This document shows, one piece after another, positions 26,255-34,572 of a stretch of 64,000 bases of DNA. Numbering within the stretch: position 1 is the stretch's first letter; every line of letters starts with the position of its first letter. Source of the DNA: Candidatus Saccharimonadota bacterium (lineage in GTDB: Bacteria > Patescibacteriota > Saccharimonadia > Saccharimonadales > Saccharimonadaceae); assembly GCA_017406985.1 (NCBI GenBank), contig JAFQXL010000004.1, positions 371,708-435,707 on the forward strand, written 5' to 3'. The position numbers and the translations under genes are program-made. The notes beneath the pieces are model-generated. The model was not told the DNA's origin and did not search any database. It was given only the letters and a program-made list of their open reading frames with translations.

Positions 26255-26779
26255 ATGGTACAGTTGAATGGGAAACAGGGGTCAAAGGTGCCTCTCGATG
26301 TCGTCGGGCGAAATGTTTATGTTTCGGTCGAAGGCGTTGAAAAAGTTCCGGCGAAAATTGATACAGGAGCGGATTCTTCTTCGATTTGGGCCTCGGATAT
26401 TGAGGTTTCTGAGGATGGAACGCTTAAGTTTAAACTTTTCGCAAAAGGATGTCCGTTTTATACGGGAGAAGTTATAGAAAGTAGAGAATATCGAGTTTCA
26501 GTAATTAGAAGTAGTAACGGCGAAGAACAGATTAGATATCGCGTAAAAATCCCGATAGAAATCAATGGACATAAAGTTAAGACATCGCTAACGCTTGCGG
26601 ATAGAAGCCGAAATCATTTTCCGATTTTAATTGGGCGAAGAACGCTAGCGGGAAAATTCTTGGTCGACGTAAGACGGACAGAAGTTGGACAGCCCCCAAA
26701 GAACATTAAGACTCAGCCGCTGAACGAAGAATTGAACAAAAACCCCTATAAATTTCATCAAAAATATATCAATAATTAA
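26255..26779 (+). CDS. RimB-like aspartic-type peptidase (COG4067)
   Basis: 174 residues. AKIDTGADSSSIWA (about residue 37) is the single Asp-Thr-Gly active-site loop of the retropepsin-like COG4067 family, once called ATP-dependent zinc protease. HFPILIGRRTLAGKFLVDV is the matching C-terminal motif. RimB is known to trim poly-glutamate tails put on proteins by RimK, and the gene is 11 bp upstream of a RimK homologue, so the same on/off pair is likely. The transcript appears to start at the ATG. Confidence 0.85.
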   Translation: MVQLNGKQGSKVPLDVVGRNVYVSVEGVEKVPAKIDTGADSSSIWASDIEVSEDGTLKFKLFAKGCPFYTGEVIESREYRVSVIRSSNGEEQIRYRVKIPIEINGHKVKTSLTLADRSRNHFPILIGRRTLAGKFLVDVRRTEVGQPPKNIKTQPLNEELNKNPYKFHQKYINN

Positions 26780-26790
26780 GGAAATAAGTT

Positions 26791-27699
26791 ATGAAAATTG
26801 CTATCCTTTCTAACGGTAATGCAAACTACTCGACAAAACGACTGGTCGAGGAGGCGGAAGCGCGTGGGCACGAGGTAAAAGTAATTAAATATAAAAACTG
26901 TTACATTTCCCTCGACGAGAAACATCCAGATATTTTCTATAAAGGAAAGAAACTCGGAAGATTTGATGCAATTATCCCGCGTATTTCGAATAATATGACA
27001 AAATATGGCTGTACGATTGTGCGCCAGTTTGAGATGCAAGGAGTCTGGACAGCTTCGAGTTCGATTGCGATTACGCGTGCGCGAGATAAACTACGCGCGG
27101 CGCAGATTTTAACGAAAGCCGGAGTCGACAGTCCAAAGACATTTGTTTCAAGAAATACGACCGATATTGACGCCCTGCTCGACCATATGGGTCTTCCTGT
27201 AATTATTAAGCTAGCGACGGGAACACATGGGAACGGCGTCGTTCTCGCAGATACAAAGAAGGCGGCAAAATCCGCACTCCAAGCGTTCTATCTTTATAAT
27301 GACGACGGGACAAACATCTTGCTTCAGGAATATATTAAGGAGTCGGCAGGAACCGATATTAGGGCATTTGTCGTAGGCGGAAAAGTTGTAGCGTCGATGC
27401 AAAGACAATCGCTTGATGATGATTTTCGTTCTAATTTGCATAAGGGCGGAAACGGAAAAGCGATTAAATTAACCGACGAAGAAAAGAAAATCGCAATTAA
27501 AGCGGCAAAGGCGATGGGCCTTCATATCGCGGGCGTAGATATTATGCGCTCGAGTCGCGGACCGCTCATTCTTGAGGTAAACGCCTCGCCAGGATTCGGA
27601 ATTGAACGCGTAACAGGAAGAAACGTTGCGGCGCCGATTATCGAATATGTCGAACACAATGCAACGCGCAAGAATTCAAAAGACCGAATTGGTGCTTAA
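26791..27699 (+). CDS. rimK: RimK-family ATP-grasp ligase
   Basis: 302 residues. The ATP-grasp fold is clear: PVIIKLATGTHGNGVVLAD (phosphate-binding loop), LLQEYIKESAGTDIRAFVVGGKVVA, and the Mg2+ site LEVNASPGFGIERVTG near the C-terminus. RimK adds glutamate to the end of ribosomal protein S6; relatives act on cofactors and peptides. Length and motif order match RimK (about 300). Preceded by AAGGAAA. Confidence 0.88.
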   Translation: MKIAILSNGNANYSTKRLVEEAEARGHEVKVIKYKNCYISLDEKHPDIFYKGKKLGRFDAIIPRISNNMTKYGCTIVRQFEMQGVWTASSSIAITRARDKLRAAQILTKAGVDSPKTFVSRNTTDIDALLDHMGLPVIIKLATGTHGNGVVLADTKKAAKSALQAFYLYNDDGTNILLQEYIKESAGTDIRAFVVGGKVVASMQRQSLDDDFRSNLHKGGNGKAIKLTDEEKKIAIKAAKAMGLHIAGVDIMRSSRGPLILEVNASPGFGIERVTGRNVAAPIIEYVEHNATRKNSKDRIGA

Positions 27700-27705
27700 G
27701 ATAAA

Positions 27706-27730
27706 GCCTCCTAGAAATAGGAGGCTTTTT
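27706..27730 (+). terminator. Terminator of rimK
   Basis: A perfect 8-bp stem (27706-27713 with 27718-27725, loop GAAA) is followed by TTTTT. Confidence 0.93.
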
Positions 27731-27746
27731 GTGGTATAATAAGCTT

Positions 27747-28196
27747 ATGGTTATTTTAGGCGTACTTATCATATTATTTATCTTATTCTTCGTCCTAAAG
27801 AAACATGTTGGACCGGCACATCTCGCGGTAATCGCTGGGGTAACGGTTTATGATGCGTTCGGAACAGACGTCGTTAATGGGTTAATGAATATGATTAACG
27901 GAGCGCCGAAAGATTTATTAAAAGTTATTGTCTTTCTGGTTCTAGTTTTAGGACTACCTCTACTATTATATTTTCGCTCATCTCGGGGAGGGTTATTCGG
28001 GATTCTAAGAATTATCGAAGCGCTACTTTTCTCTTCGCTTTTAGTTTCGCTTTGCGCTTGGTGTATAAATTATTTCGCGCCGTTCGACGGACTTGGAAAA
28101 AATATCGTAGATATTATTACGAAATATAAAGGAATTATCATGCTCGCGGGAGTTCTTTCCGCTTATTTCGACATCTTATTTTATCGAGAAGTTTAA
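27747..28196 (+). CDS. Small polytopic membrane protein of unknown function
   Basis: 149 residues with four or five hydrophobic segments (ILGVLIILFILFFVL, LAVIAGVTVY, LKVIVFLVLVLGLPLLLYF, IEALLFSSLLVSLCAWCI, GIIMLAGVLSAYF). The ATG at 27747 is chosen because a TG-G-TATAAT box (27735-27740) ends exactly 6 nt before it; the frame's upstream TTG lies inside the rimK terminator. No family recognised. Its stop is one base from the stop of the convergent gene. Confidence 0.75.
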   Translation: MVILGVLIILFILFFVLKKHVGPAHLAVIAGVTVYDAFGTDVVNGLMNMINGAPKDLLKVIVFLVLVLGLPLLLYFRSSRGGLFGILRIIEALLFSSLLVSLCAWCINYFAPFDGLGKNIVDIITKYKGIIMLAGVLSAYFDILFYREV

Positions 28197-28197
28197 T

Positions 28198-28797
28198 TTA
28201 ATTAACGGTCGCGGTAAACTTTACGACGTTCGAATAAGTTCCGGCTTTTGTTCCGGTAGAGATTTTAGCACCAAAGTAAACGGTTAAAGCGGAGTCGGAG
28301 GTTCCGCCGGCGGTTCCAGACCAGTTTTTAATTTGGACATTGCTAGTTGTAATCGGGTTATAAGTTGAGCCGTCGGTCGAATATCCCCAGTGATCCTTAA
28401 CCATAGTAGAAGAAGTCGCGCCGGAAGCACAAGGCGTAATCGGGGTATCGGTCGTCGAGCTAGTTAAGTTGACATCGGAAGTGTTCGAAGAAATATAGAG
28501 TTTATAACCGGCGGTATCGTTAGTCGTAACGGTTATGGAGCCACTATTCGAGGCAAAATAACCGTCGGCAGTCGGGTTAACCGAGCCGATAGAAATTTCA
28601 GACGGAGCGGAGACGCTTAAGACAGGGTTAATCGTCGCAGAGACGCTAACCGTGTCATAGTCCGCCGCATTTGTTTTTATAATCGGGGAAAATAGCGAAA
28701 AAACAAGCGCTCCCAGAAGGAGAGAACTTAAAAACGTTCCCGTAGTAAATACAAGGTTTTTAACGTCAACACTCATTTTTGTTTCACTAGTTTTCAT
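28198..28797 (-). CDS. Secreted Thr/Ser-rich surface protein
   Basis: 199 residues. A signal peptide with a long hydrophobic core (GTFLSSLLLGALVFSLF) ends near KTNAAD. The mature part is beta-rich, low in charge and full of Thr, Ser, Asn and Gly, opening with VSVSATINPVLSVSAPSEISIG. This resembles repeated-adhesin or pilin-like subunits seen in CPR bacteria, but there is no anchor motif. The promoter TTGCAA, 18 bp, TATAAT lies about 45-70 nt upstream. Confidence 0.75.
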   Translation of the reverse strand: MKTSETKMSVDVKNLVFTTGTFLSSLLLGALVFSLFSPIIKTNAADYDTVSVSATINPVLSVSAPSEISIGSVNPTADGYFASNSGSITVTTNDTAGYKLYISSNTSDVNLTSSTTDTPITPCASGATSSTMVKDHWGYSTDGSTYNPITTSNVQIKNWSGTAGGTSDSALTVYFGAKISTGTKAGTYSNVVKFTATVN

Positions 28798-28873
28798 AAT
28801 TGTTCGTGGAATAAACTTTACAAGTACTATTATAACACAAGCGGTTTAAATATTGCAAGAAAAAATGACGTTT

Positions 28874-29521
28874 TTAGAATAAAATTGGTGTTTTTCCGTG
28901 AGCGTTTAAATATTCGTTACATTTCGAGAAAGGTTTTGAGCCGAAAAAACCATGATAAGCCGAAAGCGGCGAAGGGTGAGCAGATTCTAAGACTAAGTGT
29001 TTTTTCTCGTCGATTAGAGATTTTTTCGAGCGAGCGTCGCGCCCCCAGAGAATAAAAACGAGATTTTCTTTTTTATCGTTTAAATATTTAATTGTTTCTT
29101 CGGTAAAAATCTCCCAGCCTTTTCCTCTATGGGAGCCGGCTTTATGTGCCTCGACAGTTAAAACATTGTTTAAGAGGAGAACGCCTTGTTTCTGCCAGTT
29201 CGTTAAATCTCCAGTTTTATTAACATGAGCACCGAGGTCGCTATCGATTTCTTTGTAGATATTAACTAGGCTCGGAGGCATATAATCCGGACTTTTAACA
29301 GAGAACGCGAGCCCGTCCGCGACGCCAGGGGTATGATAGGGGTCTTGTCCTAGAATTACGACCTTAACGTTTTCGAGGTCGGTCGAGAAAGCGCGAAAAA
29401 CGGCTTGTTTCGGCGGAAAAATTGTTTTAGTTTTATATTCTTCGGTTAAGAAACTTGACAATTCCTTAAAATATGGTTTATTAAATTCAGAGTTTAAAAA
29501 CGGCTTCCAGCTTTCGTGCAT
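28874..29521 (-). CDS. ung: Uracil-DNA glycosylase, family 1
   Basis: 215 residues from the ATG at 29521 (a TTG four codons upstream overlaps tmk and is less likely). The water-activating loop VILGQDPYH, the uracil pocket GLAFSV and LLLNNVLTVE, and the DNA-intercalating HPSPLSAYHGFFG are all intact. It removes uracil from DNA as the first step of base-excision repair. It follows tmk with a one-base gap, an arrangement that links dUMP/dTMP supply and uracil removal. Confidence 0.96.
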   Translation of the reverse strand: MHESWKPFLNSEFNKPYFKELSSFLTEEYKTKTIFPPKQAVFRAFSTDLENVKVVILGQDPYHTPGVADGLAFSVKSPDYMPPSLVNIYKEIDSDLGAHVNKTGDLTNWQKQGVLLLNNVLTVEAHKAGSHRGKGWEIFTEETIKYLNDKKENLVFILWGRDARSKKSLIDEKKHLVLESAHPSPLSAYHGFFGSKPFSKCNEYLNAHGKTPILF

Positions 29522-29522
29522 T

Positions 29523-30134
29523 TTAAATCTCAAATAACTTCTTTAAATCTTCGAAAACTTCTTCAATCGTTCCGCTCGCGTCGAGAGTCGGGACATCAAA
29601 ATCTTCCGCGACGGTTAAATAGGCTTTATTGACTTTATTCTGAAACGAGTCGGGCTGAGACTTCCAGACTTCGGTATTTCTTCCCTGTTCTTTTAGCCTT
29701 TTAGCGCGAGCTTCGTCGGAGAGAGTTAAAATAACCTGTTTATCGGGATTAAAATAAAACTCCGGCATAATCGTTTTATGAATCTTTTTAATTAAGCTTT
29801 TCGAGACGCCGCCAGCATAACCCTCATAAATTAAAGTCGAGAACCAACTACGCGTCGTTATAACGATGTCGCCGTTTTTTAAAGCCGGCTCGGCGAGTTT
29901 TCGCCATTGTTCATAACGATTAACGAGATATAAGAGAACGCGAGTTCGGTGGTCGATATCCTGATTCGAGCCGTAAGTCAGCTTCGCGATTTCGGCGATA
30001 AACGGATCTTCGCTCGCCGTTCCAGATTCGGCGTAGTGGACGACGGTTTTCCCCTGTTTTCTAAAATAATCGGCGAGAAGTTTCGCTTGGGTATCTTTTC
30101 CGGTTGCGTCTTGGCCCTCAATAACAATATGCAT
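29523..30134 (-). CDS. tmk: Thymidylate kinase
   Basis: 203 residues. The P-loop is EGQDATGKDTQ, a variant of the usual EGxDGAGKTT. TTRSWFSTLIYEGYAGG corresponds to the DR(Y/F) region that binds dTMP. The lid region (EARAKRLKEQGRNTEVWK) is present. It phosphorylates dTMP to dTDP. Some deoxynucleotide kinases of phages look similar, so strict dTMP specificity is not proven. AGAGGAAA precedes the start. Confidence 0.88.
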   Translation of the reverse strand: MHIVIEGQDATGKDTQAKLLADYFRKQGKTVVHYAESGTASEDPFIAEIAKLTYGSNQDIDHRTRVLLYLVNRYEQWRKLAEPALKNGDIVITTRSWFSTLIYEGYAGGVSKSLIKKIHKTIMPEFYFNPDKQVILTLSDEARAKRLKEQGRNTEVWKSQPDSFQNKVNKAYLTVAEDFDVPTLDASGTIEEVFEDLKKLFEI

Positions 30135-30192
30135 TTTTCCTCTTTTCTTTAAGATAAGTATATCAAAAAGCAGGGAGTTTGTTTAGGGGTTA

Positions 30193-31956
30193 TTATTTAG
30201 GAATATCAAAAGTAGTCGTGTCGATGTTCGGAGCCGGAGCAGGAGGGAGATTTATTTCAGGAGTTGGTTCGACTGGGACTGGGGCCGGTTGTTCGGGGGC
30301 TGGAACTGGGGTTGGGTTCATTAGAGCCGCCGGAGTTGCGTTTGGATCGATATATTGGAGATTCGGAATCGTAGCGGATTCAGGGGCTTGAGTCGGGACC
30401 GCCGGAGCAGCAGTCATAGCCGGATTAGCGGTCGGACTACTCGAGAGAGCTTCAGTTAAAGCTTGGTCAATCATAGAGCCATAATCTGGTTCTTCCGCGA
30501 CCGGCTCGGCGACGTTTTGAGCAATCGGAGAGCCTTGAGAGATAATCTGTGGAAGTTCGGTTTTTGTTTCTTCTTTCGGAGCTTCGTTAGCAATTGTATC
30601 GGCGACGCTAGTCGGGTTTAAAATTGCGTTCATAGCGGCTTGAACGTCGTCTTGAGAAACCTGACCTGGAAGAGTAAAGGTATCGTTCGCCGGAGCCGGA
30701 GCAGGTTCAGGAGTTGGAACTGGAACCGGTTCTGGAACAGGTGCCGGAGCTGGTGTCGGTTCTGGGGCAGGGGTTGGCTCTGGGGCTGGGGCAGGTATTG
30801 GTTCTGGGGTAGGAGCTGGTGCGACCGGCGCTACTGGAACGGCTTGGACCGGTTCAGGAATTGGCGCGGTCGGAACTTCAGCCGGTGTTCCGACGAGAAC
30901 TGGCGGAACCTCAGGGGTAGCCGGAGCGACTGGAATAGCTGGAGCGACTGGGGCGGTCGGAACCGCTAAAGTCGGTTCTGGAATGAGCGGTTCGCTTTCT
31001 ACTGGTTCTTCTTGGACGTTTAAAACTTCTTCCGTTTTTTCTTCGGTCGGAGCTTCTTCAACCGGCTTTTCTTCAGCAGGTTTTTCCGCTTCGGCTGGTT
31101 TCATAATATTAGTCGAGATAAGCTGTTGATCAGCGCCGGCTTGCATTAGTTTAGACGAGAGTGCCATAGTATCAGAAGTTGTACGGGCGTTTGAGAAGCG
31201 GTCGGTTGCGGAGACAATTCCGGTTAGAAGCGCGGTAGCGATAGGCTGGTCAAAGTCGGTTAATCCGAGCTCTTCGCCGAGTTTCGCAATCATTTCACAA
31301 CAAGACGACATCGACGGATCGCTCCACTCGAGTTCAGCAAAATGTCCGGCGGCATTAGTTGTAATATTAATCGCGGTTGCGTCGTGCATAATTCGGCCAT
31401 ATTCCGAAAGCGCGGCGTCGAGCGTTTCGCCAGAATCGACATCAATCGAAATCACTAAGTCGACATTAAAATCGCCCTGCGAAAACTCGAGATCTTTATC
31501 AGTAATTGTAGTTTTATAAGGGGTAATATAAACTTTAACGAAGTCGCCTTCAATTTTATAGCGGAGATGATCTGCTTTATCTTTATTTAAAGCAATAATA
31601 AAATCTTGAAGCGAATTTGTATCTTTCTCAAAAGTTTCTTCCGGCTTTAAAAACTCGAGCGTATTCGGAGTCTCGCCAGAATAAATCGCCGTAACGTGTT
31701 TTCCGAGCTTATTTAAAATCATAGTTAGCCCAATCGCCGCCGAGATTTCGTCGACGTTTGGATCATTACTTAAAGCGACGAGGATATTCTCACAAGCTTT
31801 AATTTTTTCAGCAGCTTTTTTCGTAACATTTCCGAGTTGTTCATCGACAGTCTGGACATTATCCGGAACCGGAGCGGAAGGAGCAGGCGCAGCAAACGCA
31901 CCATCTTTCGGAGCGCCACCTAGGCTTGCTTTATTTTTTGTATCATCTTTCGACAT
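30193..31956 (-). CDS. Degenerate DHH-family phosphoesterase with long Pro/Ala-rich tail
   Basis: 587 residues. Residues about 30-265 follow the NrnA/DHH layout (ILVALSNDPNVDEISAAIGLTMIL, VDLVISIDVDSGE, TGIVSATDRF). The metal motifs are altered: ITTNAAGHF takes the place of the DHH triplet, so activity on nanoRNA or cyclic dinucleotides is doubtful. From about residue 285 to the end it is low complexity, first Glu/Pro (EKPAEEKPVEEAPTEE) and then repeated PxPEPxP units. This is a probable extended spacer. There is no signal peptide or membrane helix, so it looks cytoplasmic. Confidence 0.7.
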   Translation of the reverse strand: MSKDDTKNKASLGGAPKDGAFAAPAPSAPVPDNVQTVDEQLGNVTKKAAEKIKACENILVALSNDPNVDEISAAIGLTMILNKLGKHVTAIYSGETPNTLEFLKPEETFEKDTNSLQDFIIALNKDKADHLRYKIEGDFVKVYITPYKTTITDKDLEFSQGDFNVDLVISIDVDSGETLDAALSEYGRIMHDATAINITTNAAGHFAELEWSDPSMSSCCEMIAKLGEELGLTDFDQPIATALLTGIVSATDRFSNARTTSDTMALSSKLMQAGADQQLISTNIMKPAEAEKPAEEKPVEEAPTEEKTEEVLNVQEEPVESEPLIPEPTLAVPTAPVAPAIPVAPATPEVPPVLVGTPAEVPTAPIPEPVQAVPVAPVAPAPTPEPIPAPAPEPTPAPEPTPAPAPVPEPVPVPTPEPAPAPANDTFTLPGQVSQDDVQAAMNAILNPTSVADTIANEAPKEETKTELPQIISQGSPIAQNVAEPVAEEPDYGSMIDQALTEALSSSPTANPAMTAAPAVPTQAPESATIPNLQYIDPNATPAALMNPTPVPAPEQPAPVPVEPTPEINLPPAPAPNIDTTTFDIPK

Positions 31957-31982
31957 TTTTATTTTGACCTATATTTTGGACC

Positions 31983-32011
31983 TTTATACTTAAACATTAG
32001 CATATTGTCAA
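31983..32011 (-). promoter_or_regulatory. Promoter of the DHH-like gene
   Basis: On the minus strand TTGACA (32006-32011), 17 bp, TATAAA (31983-31988); about 26 nt of leader precede the ATG. Confidence 0.75.
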
Positions 32012-32027
32012 AGGTTTTGCAAGAGTT

Positions 32028-32648
32028 TTAAAAGGTTTTTAGCCTTAATAAAAATGTTTCTAAAATCGGCCAAGGATTTTCAGAAAATTTAGTCGATTTT
32101 AAAAGCATATCGATTTTAGCGAGTTCCTTCAAGATTTCGCGATTTTTCCTCGAGTTCGGGCTTGATTTTAGGGCTTTTAAAGCTTGCGTCGTCCAAGCGC
32201 CGAGCATTAAATAAGGATCTTCAGTTTCCTGATTTTCTCTTAACATTTTTACGGCTTTTTCAGGGTTAGAAAGAGCGGTCGAATAAATATTAAAACTTAA
32301 AAATCTATCTTTTGCCTCGGGAAGTTTAAACTCTTTTAAATCAACTTCAGGCGATTTTTTCAGAGATTTTAGACTCGTCCAATTTCCGTTAATTTTATTT
32401 TCTAAAACGACGATTTCGTGAGGAGTTTCAAGGTATTTTTCAAGCTCTTCAAAGAGCGACTTTTGTTCCGAGAGACCTTTAATTAAAACTTTTCGCGTCT
32501 CGTCAAAGAGCGAAGTTCCGAGAAAAAGCGTCGGAAGGTCTTCGATTTTTAAATTTTCGGCGTCGATATTTTCATAATGCTCACCGAGAACTTTTTTCGC
32601 CTGTTTTTCTGCACTTAAGCGGTCTTCGCCATAAAATAAATGAATCAT
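32028..32648 (-). CDS. holA: Short DNA polymerase III delta subunit (HolA-like)
   Basis: 206 residues against about 330-345 for typical HolA. The start MIHLFYGEDRLSAEKQAKKVL matches the domain I opening of delta. SLFDETRKVLIKGLSE and EIVVLENKING follow, and the C-terminal LGAWTTQALKALK...LAKIDMLLKSTKFSENPWPILETFLLRL matches the delta collar. The protein opens the sliding clamp within the clamp loader. It seems compacted in the middle, as in other CPR genomes. It overlaps mutM by four bases. Confidence 0.75.
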   Translation of the reverse strand: MIHLFYGEDRLSAEKQAKKVLGEHYENIDAENLKIEDLPTLFLGTSLFDETRKVLIKGLSEQKSLFEELEKYLETPHEIVVLENKINGNWTSLKSLKKSPEVDLKEFKLPEAKDRFLSFNIYSTALSNPEKAVKMLRENQETEDPYLMLGAWTTQALKALKSSPNSRKNREILKELAKIDMLLKSTKFSENPWPILETFLLRLKTF

Positions 32649-33502
32649 TTTTCCTCCCTTTGACAGTTCGGGCAGAGGTGGGTTCCGCGGCCGGCGACGC
32701 GAATTTTAATAATTTCCGTTCCACAATTTTCACAAGGCTCATTTTCGCGACGAAAAACTTTCGCAAAGAGCCTTAAATAATCCCCTTTTGTTCCGTCTGC
32801 TTTAACATAAGTCGCCATGGTCGAGCCGCCAGAGTCGATCGAAGCCTGCATCGTTTTTCGCGTTCCTTCGAGGAGATTTTTAATTTCTTCGTCAGTTAGA
32901 GAGCCGGTTTCGCGCTTTGGGTGAACCTTAGCGAAGAAAAGCGATTCGTCCGCATAAATGTTTCCGACACCGGCGATTACTTTTTGATCTAAAATCGTCG
33001 CTTTTATTGGCTGGGACTTATGTCTTTGGAGGTTTTTCTTAAACTCCTCGAAACTCATATCCCAAGGTTCTTTCGCGAGAGATTTTATAAACTTATCGTT
33101 CCCGACTTCGGCGGTTTCAAGCAGTTTTACGAAACCGAATTTTCTCTGGTCGTTAAAGAAAAGTTTTCCATTTTCAAGCTCAAAGATTACGCGAGTTTGT
33201 TTATTCGGAAGTTCGGTAAAAAAGCTATCAGTAGGGTGACCGCCGGCAAAATTATTATTTTTTCCGCGATAAATTAGTTGTCCGGTCATTCTTAAATGAA
33301 TTAACATTGTAATCCCGTTTTCAAGATCAACTAAAAGCGCTTTTCCCTTTCGGCGGACGTCTTTAATTTTCTGATTCTCGACCGCTTCTAGAGGTCCGAT
33401 AAAAGATTTTTCGCAGAGAACAGAAACGCGGGTAATCCGCGCTCCTTTTATGAAGCCGGAAAGCCCGCGTTTAATCGTTTCTACCTCCGGTAGTTCAGGC
33501 AT
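32645..33502 (-). CDS. mutM: Formamidopyrimidine-DNA glycosylase
   Basis: 285 residues. The N-terminal PELPEVETIKRGL carries the catalytic Pro and Glu. A Lys in VRRKGKALLVDL, the H2TH region (ATILDQKVIAGVGNIYADESLF) and the C-terminal zinc finger (CENCGTEIIKIRVAGRGTHLCPNC) are complete. It excises 8-oxoguanine and ring-opened purines. Its ATG directly follows the rpsT stop (TAAATG) and its end overlaps holA, giving an rpsT-mutM-holA operon. Confidence 0.96.
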   Translation of the reverse strand: MPELPEVETIKRGLSGFIKGARITRVSVLCEKSFIGPLEAVENQKIKDVRRKGKALLVDLENGITMLIHLRMTGQLIYRGKNNNFAGGHPTDSFFTELPNKQTRVIFELENGKLFFNDQRKFGFVKLLETAEVGNDKFIKSLAKEPWDMSFEEFKKNLQRHKSQPIKATILDQKVIAGVGNIYADESLFFAKVHPKRETGSLTDEEIKNLLEGTRKTMQASIDSGGSTMATYVKADGTKGDYLRLFAKVFRRENEPCENCGTEIIKIRVAGRGTHLCPNCQREEK

Positions 33503-33883
33503 TTAAGCCTTCTTTGTTGTAGTTTTCTTTGTAGCAGTCTTTTTTACCGCCGGTTTTTTAGCGGTTGTAGCTTTTTTCGTAGTAGTTGTTTTCTTAGTAG
33601 CTGTCTTCGTAGCAGGTTTAGCAGCTTTCGCAGAAAGTTTAACATTCGCAGCTTTAGCGATTTTAGCGAGGTTAGCTTTACGACGAGAAGCGGTATTTTT
33701 CTTAATTAAATCTTTTTTAACAGCTTTATCATATTCAGACTGAGCCTTCGAGAGAGCCTCAGCGGTCGGTTTAGACTTAAAAGCCTTAACAGCGGCTTTA
33801 ATATCTTTCTTAATTTGGTTGTTATGCGCGGTGCGCTTTACTGCCTGGCGGGCAGCTTTCTTTGCGGATTTAATAATCGGCAT
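33503..33883 (-). CDS. rpsT: 30S ribosomal protein S20 with extended basic tail
   Basis: 126 residues; typical S20 is 85-90. The first about 85 residues (MPIIKSAKKAARQAVKRTAHN, KNTASRRKANLAKIAKA) are the S20 three-helix bundle that binds 16S rRNA. The last about 40 are a Lys/Thr/Ala tail (repeats of KKTTTTKKATTAKK type) resembling histone H1-like tails. AAGGGAAG precedes the start, and a TATAAT box lies about 45 nt upstream of that. First gene of the mutM/holA operon. Confidence 0.93.
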   Translation of the reverse strand: MPIIKSAKKAARQAVKRTAHNNQIKKDIKAAVKAFKSKPTAEALSKAQSEYDKAVKKDLIKKNTASRRKANLAKIAKAANVKLSAKAAKPATKTATKKTTTTKKATTAKKPAVKKTATKKTTTKKA

Positions 33884-33949
33884 TAATTCTTCCCTTAATC
33901 ATTAAAAATTAGTATTTTGTTCTATTACTTATATTATACACCTTTTTCT

Positions 33950-33986
33950 CTAAAAAGTAAAGAGTCCCGCTCGGAGCGGAACTCTT
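33950..33986 (-). terminator. Terminator of the 156-residue protein gene
   Basis: On the minus strand AGAGT-t-CCGCT, loop, AGCGG-g-ACTCT (33961-33985) is followed by TTACTTTTTAG. Confidence 0.8.
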
Positions 33987-33998
33987 AAAGTGCGAGAT

Positions 33999-34469
33999 TT
34001 AGAAATAAACTCCAGTTGCTTCTTCGACAGCAACAAAATCGTTACTCTCGTAGAATATCCCACCTTGGTTCACAAGATAGACCTGAAAACTCGCCTCGAT
34101 TGAATAAATCTTAATCGCTTCTCCCTGCGGGATTTTAAGCGTAACCGATAGTTTCGCCGGCTCGACTTTTATACTGTCGCCATGCGCAGAGGAGCGATAT
34201 TCCTTGACTTCTTCTTCGGTATGTCCCCGAGAGAAAACCGGAGAACTAATCTCGAAATAGTCGCCACTTTTTAAAATCAGTTCAAGTTGGTTCAGTTCGT
34301 TTTTAAGTAAGACCTTCATACACTTACGATAGTTTCCGCGGATTCCCATTGGCTTTTTAACCGGATTTCCAAAGGCGCTCAAGTCGCTTAAGAGAAACAG
34401 AAAATGCGTTCTTTCCTTACCGTTGTCAAAAACGTAGGTGTCGTCATGCTTCTTGTGATGGATTTTCAT
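33999..34469 (-). CDS. 156-residue cytoplasmic protein of unknown function
   Basis: No signal peptide or membrane segment. It starts KIHHKKHDDTYVFDNGKERTHFLFLLSDLS and has a beta-rich pattern (KVEPAKLSVTLKIPQGEAIKIYSIEASFQVYLV). I recognise no family. A strong AAGGAGG ribosome site, a TATAAT box about 50 nt further upstream, and its own terminator support expression as a single gene. The leader holds a short perfect palindrome (TCCCTATAGGGA). Confidence 0.65.
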   Translation of the reverse strand: MKIHHKKHDDTYVFDNGKERTHFLFLLSDLSAFGNPVKKPMGIRGNYRKCMKVLLKNELNQLELILKSGDYFEISSPVFSRGHTEEEVKEYRSSAHGDSIKVEPAKLSVTLKIPQGEAIKIYSIEASFQVYLVNQGGIFYESNDFVAVEEATGVYF

Positions 34470-34537
34470 TGTTCTAAACCCTCCTTTTTCGAAATGTGCA
34501 TCCCTATAGGGACTCTATGAGGTCATTATACAACCTT

Positions 34538-34566
34538 TTGACTTGTTTCCAAAACATAAGTATAAT
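34538..34566 (+). promoter_or_regulatory. uppP promoter, leaderless type
   Basis: TTGACT (34538-34543), 17 bp, TATAAT (34561-34566), then 6 nt to the ATG. Near-consensus sigma70 promoter whose predicted start of transcription is the start codon. Confidence 0.85.
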
Positions 34567-34572
34567 AGACTC

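Noticed and set aside
30640-30969. Arg/Trp-rich plus-strand open frame
   Set aside because: Shadow of the Pro/Ala repeat region of the DHH-like gene on the minus strand.
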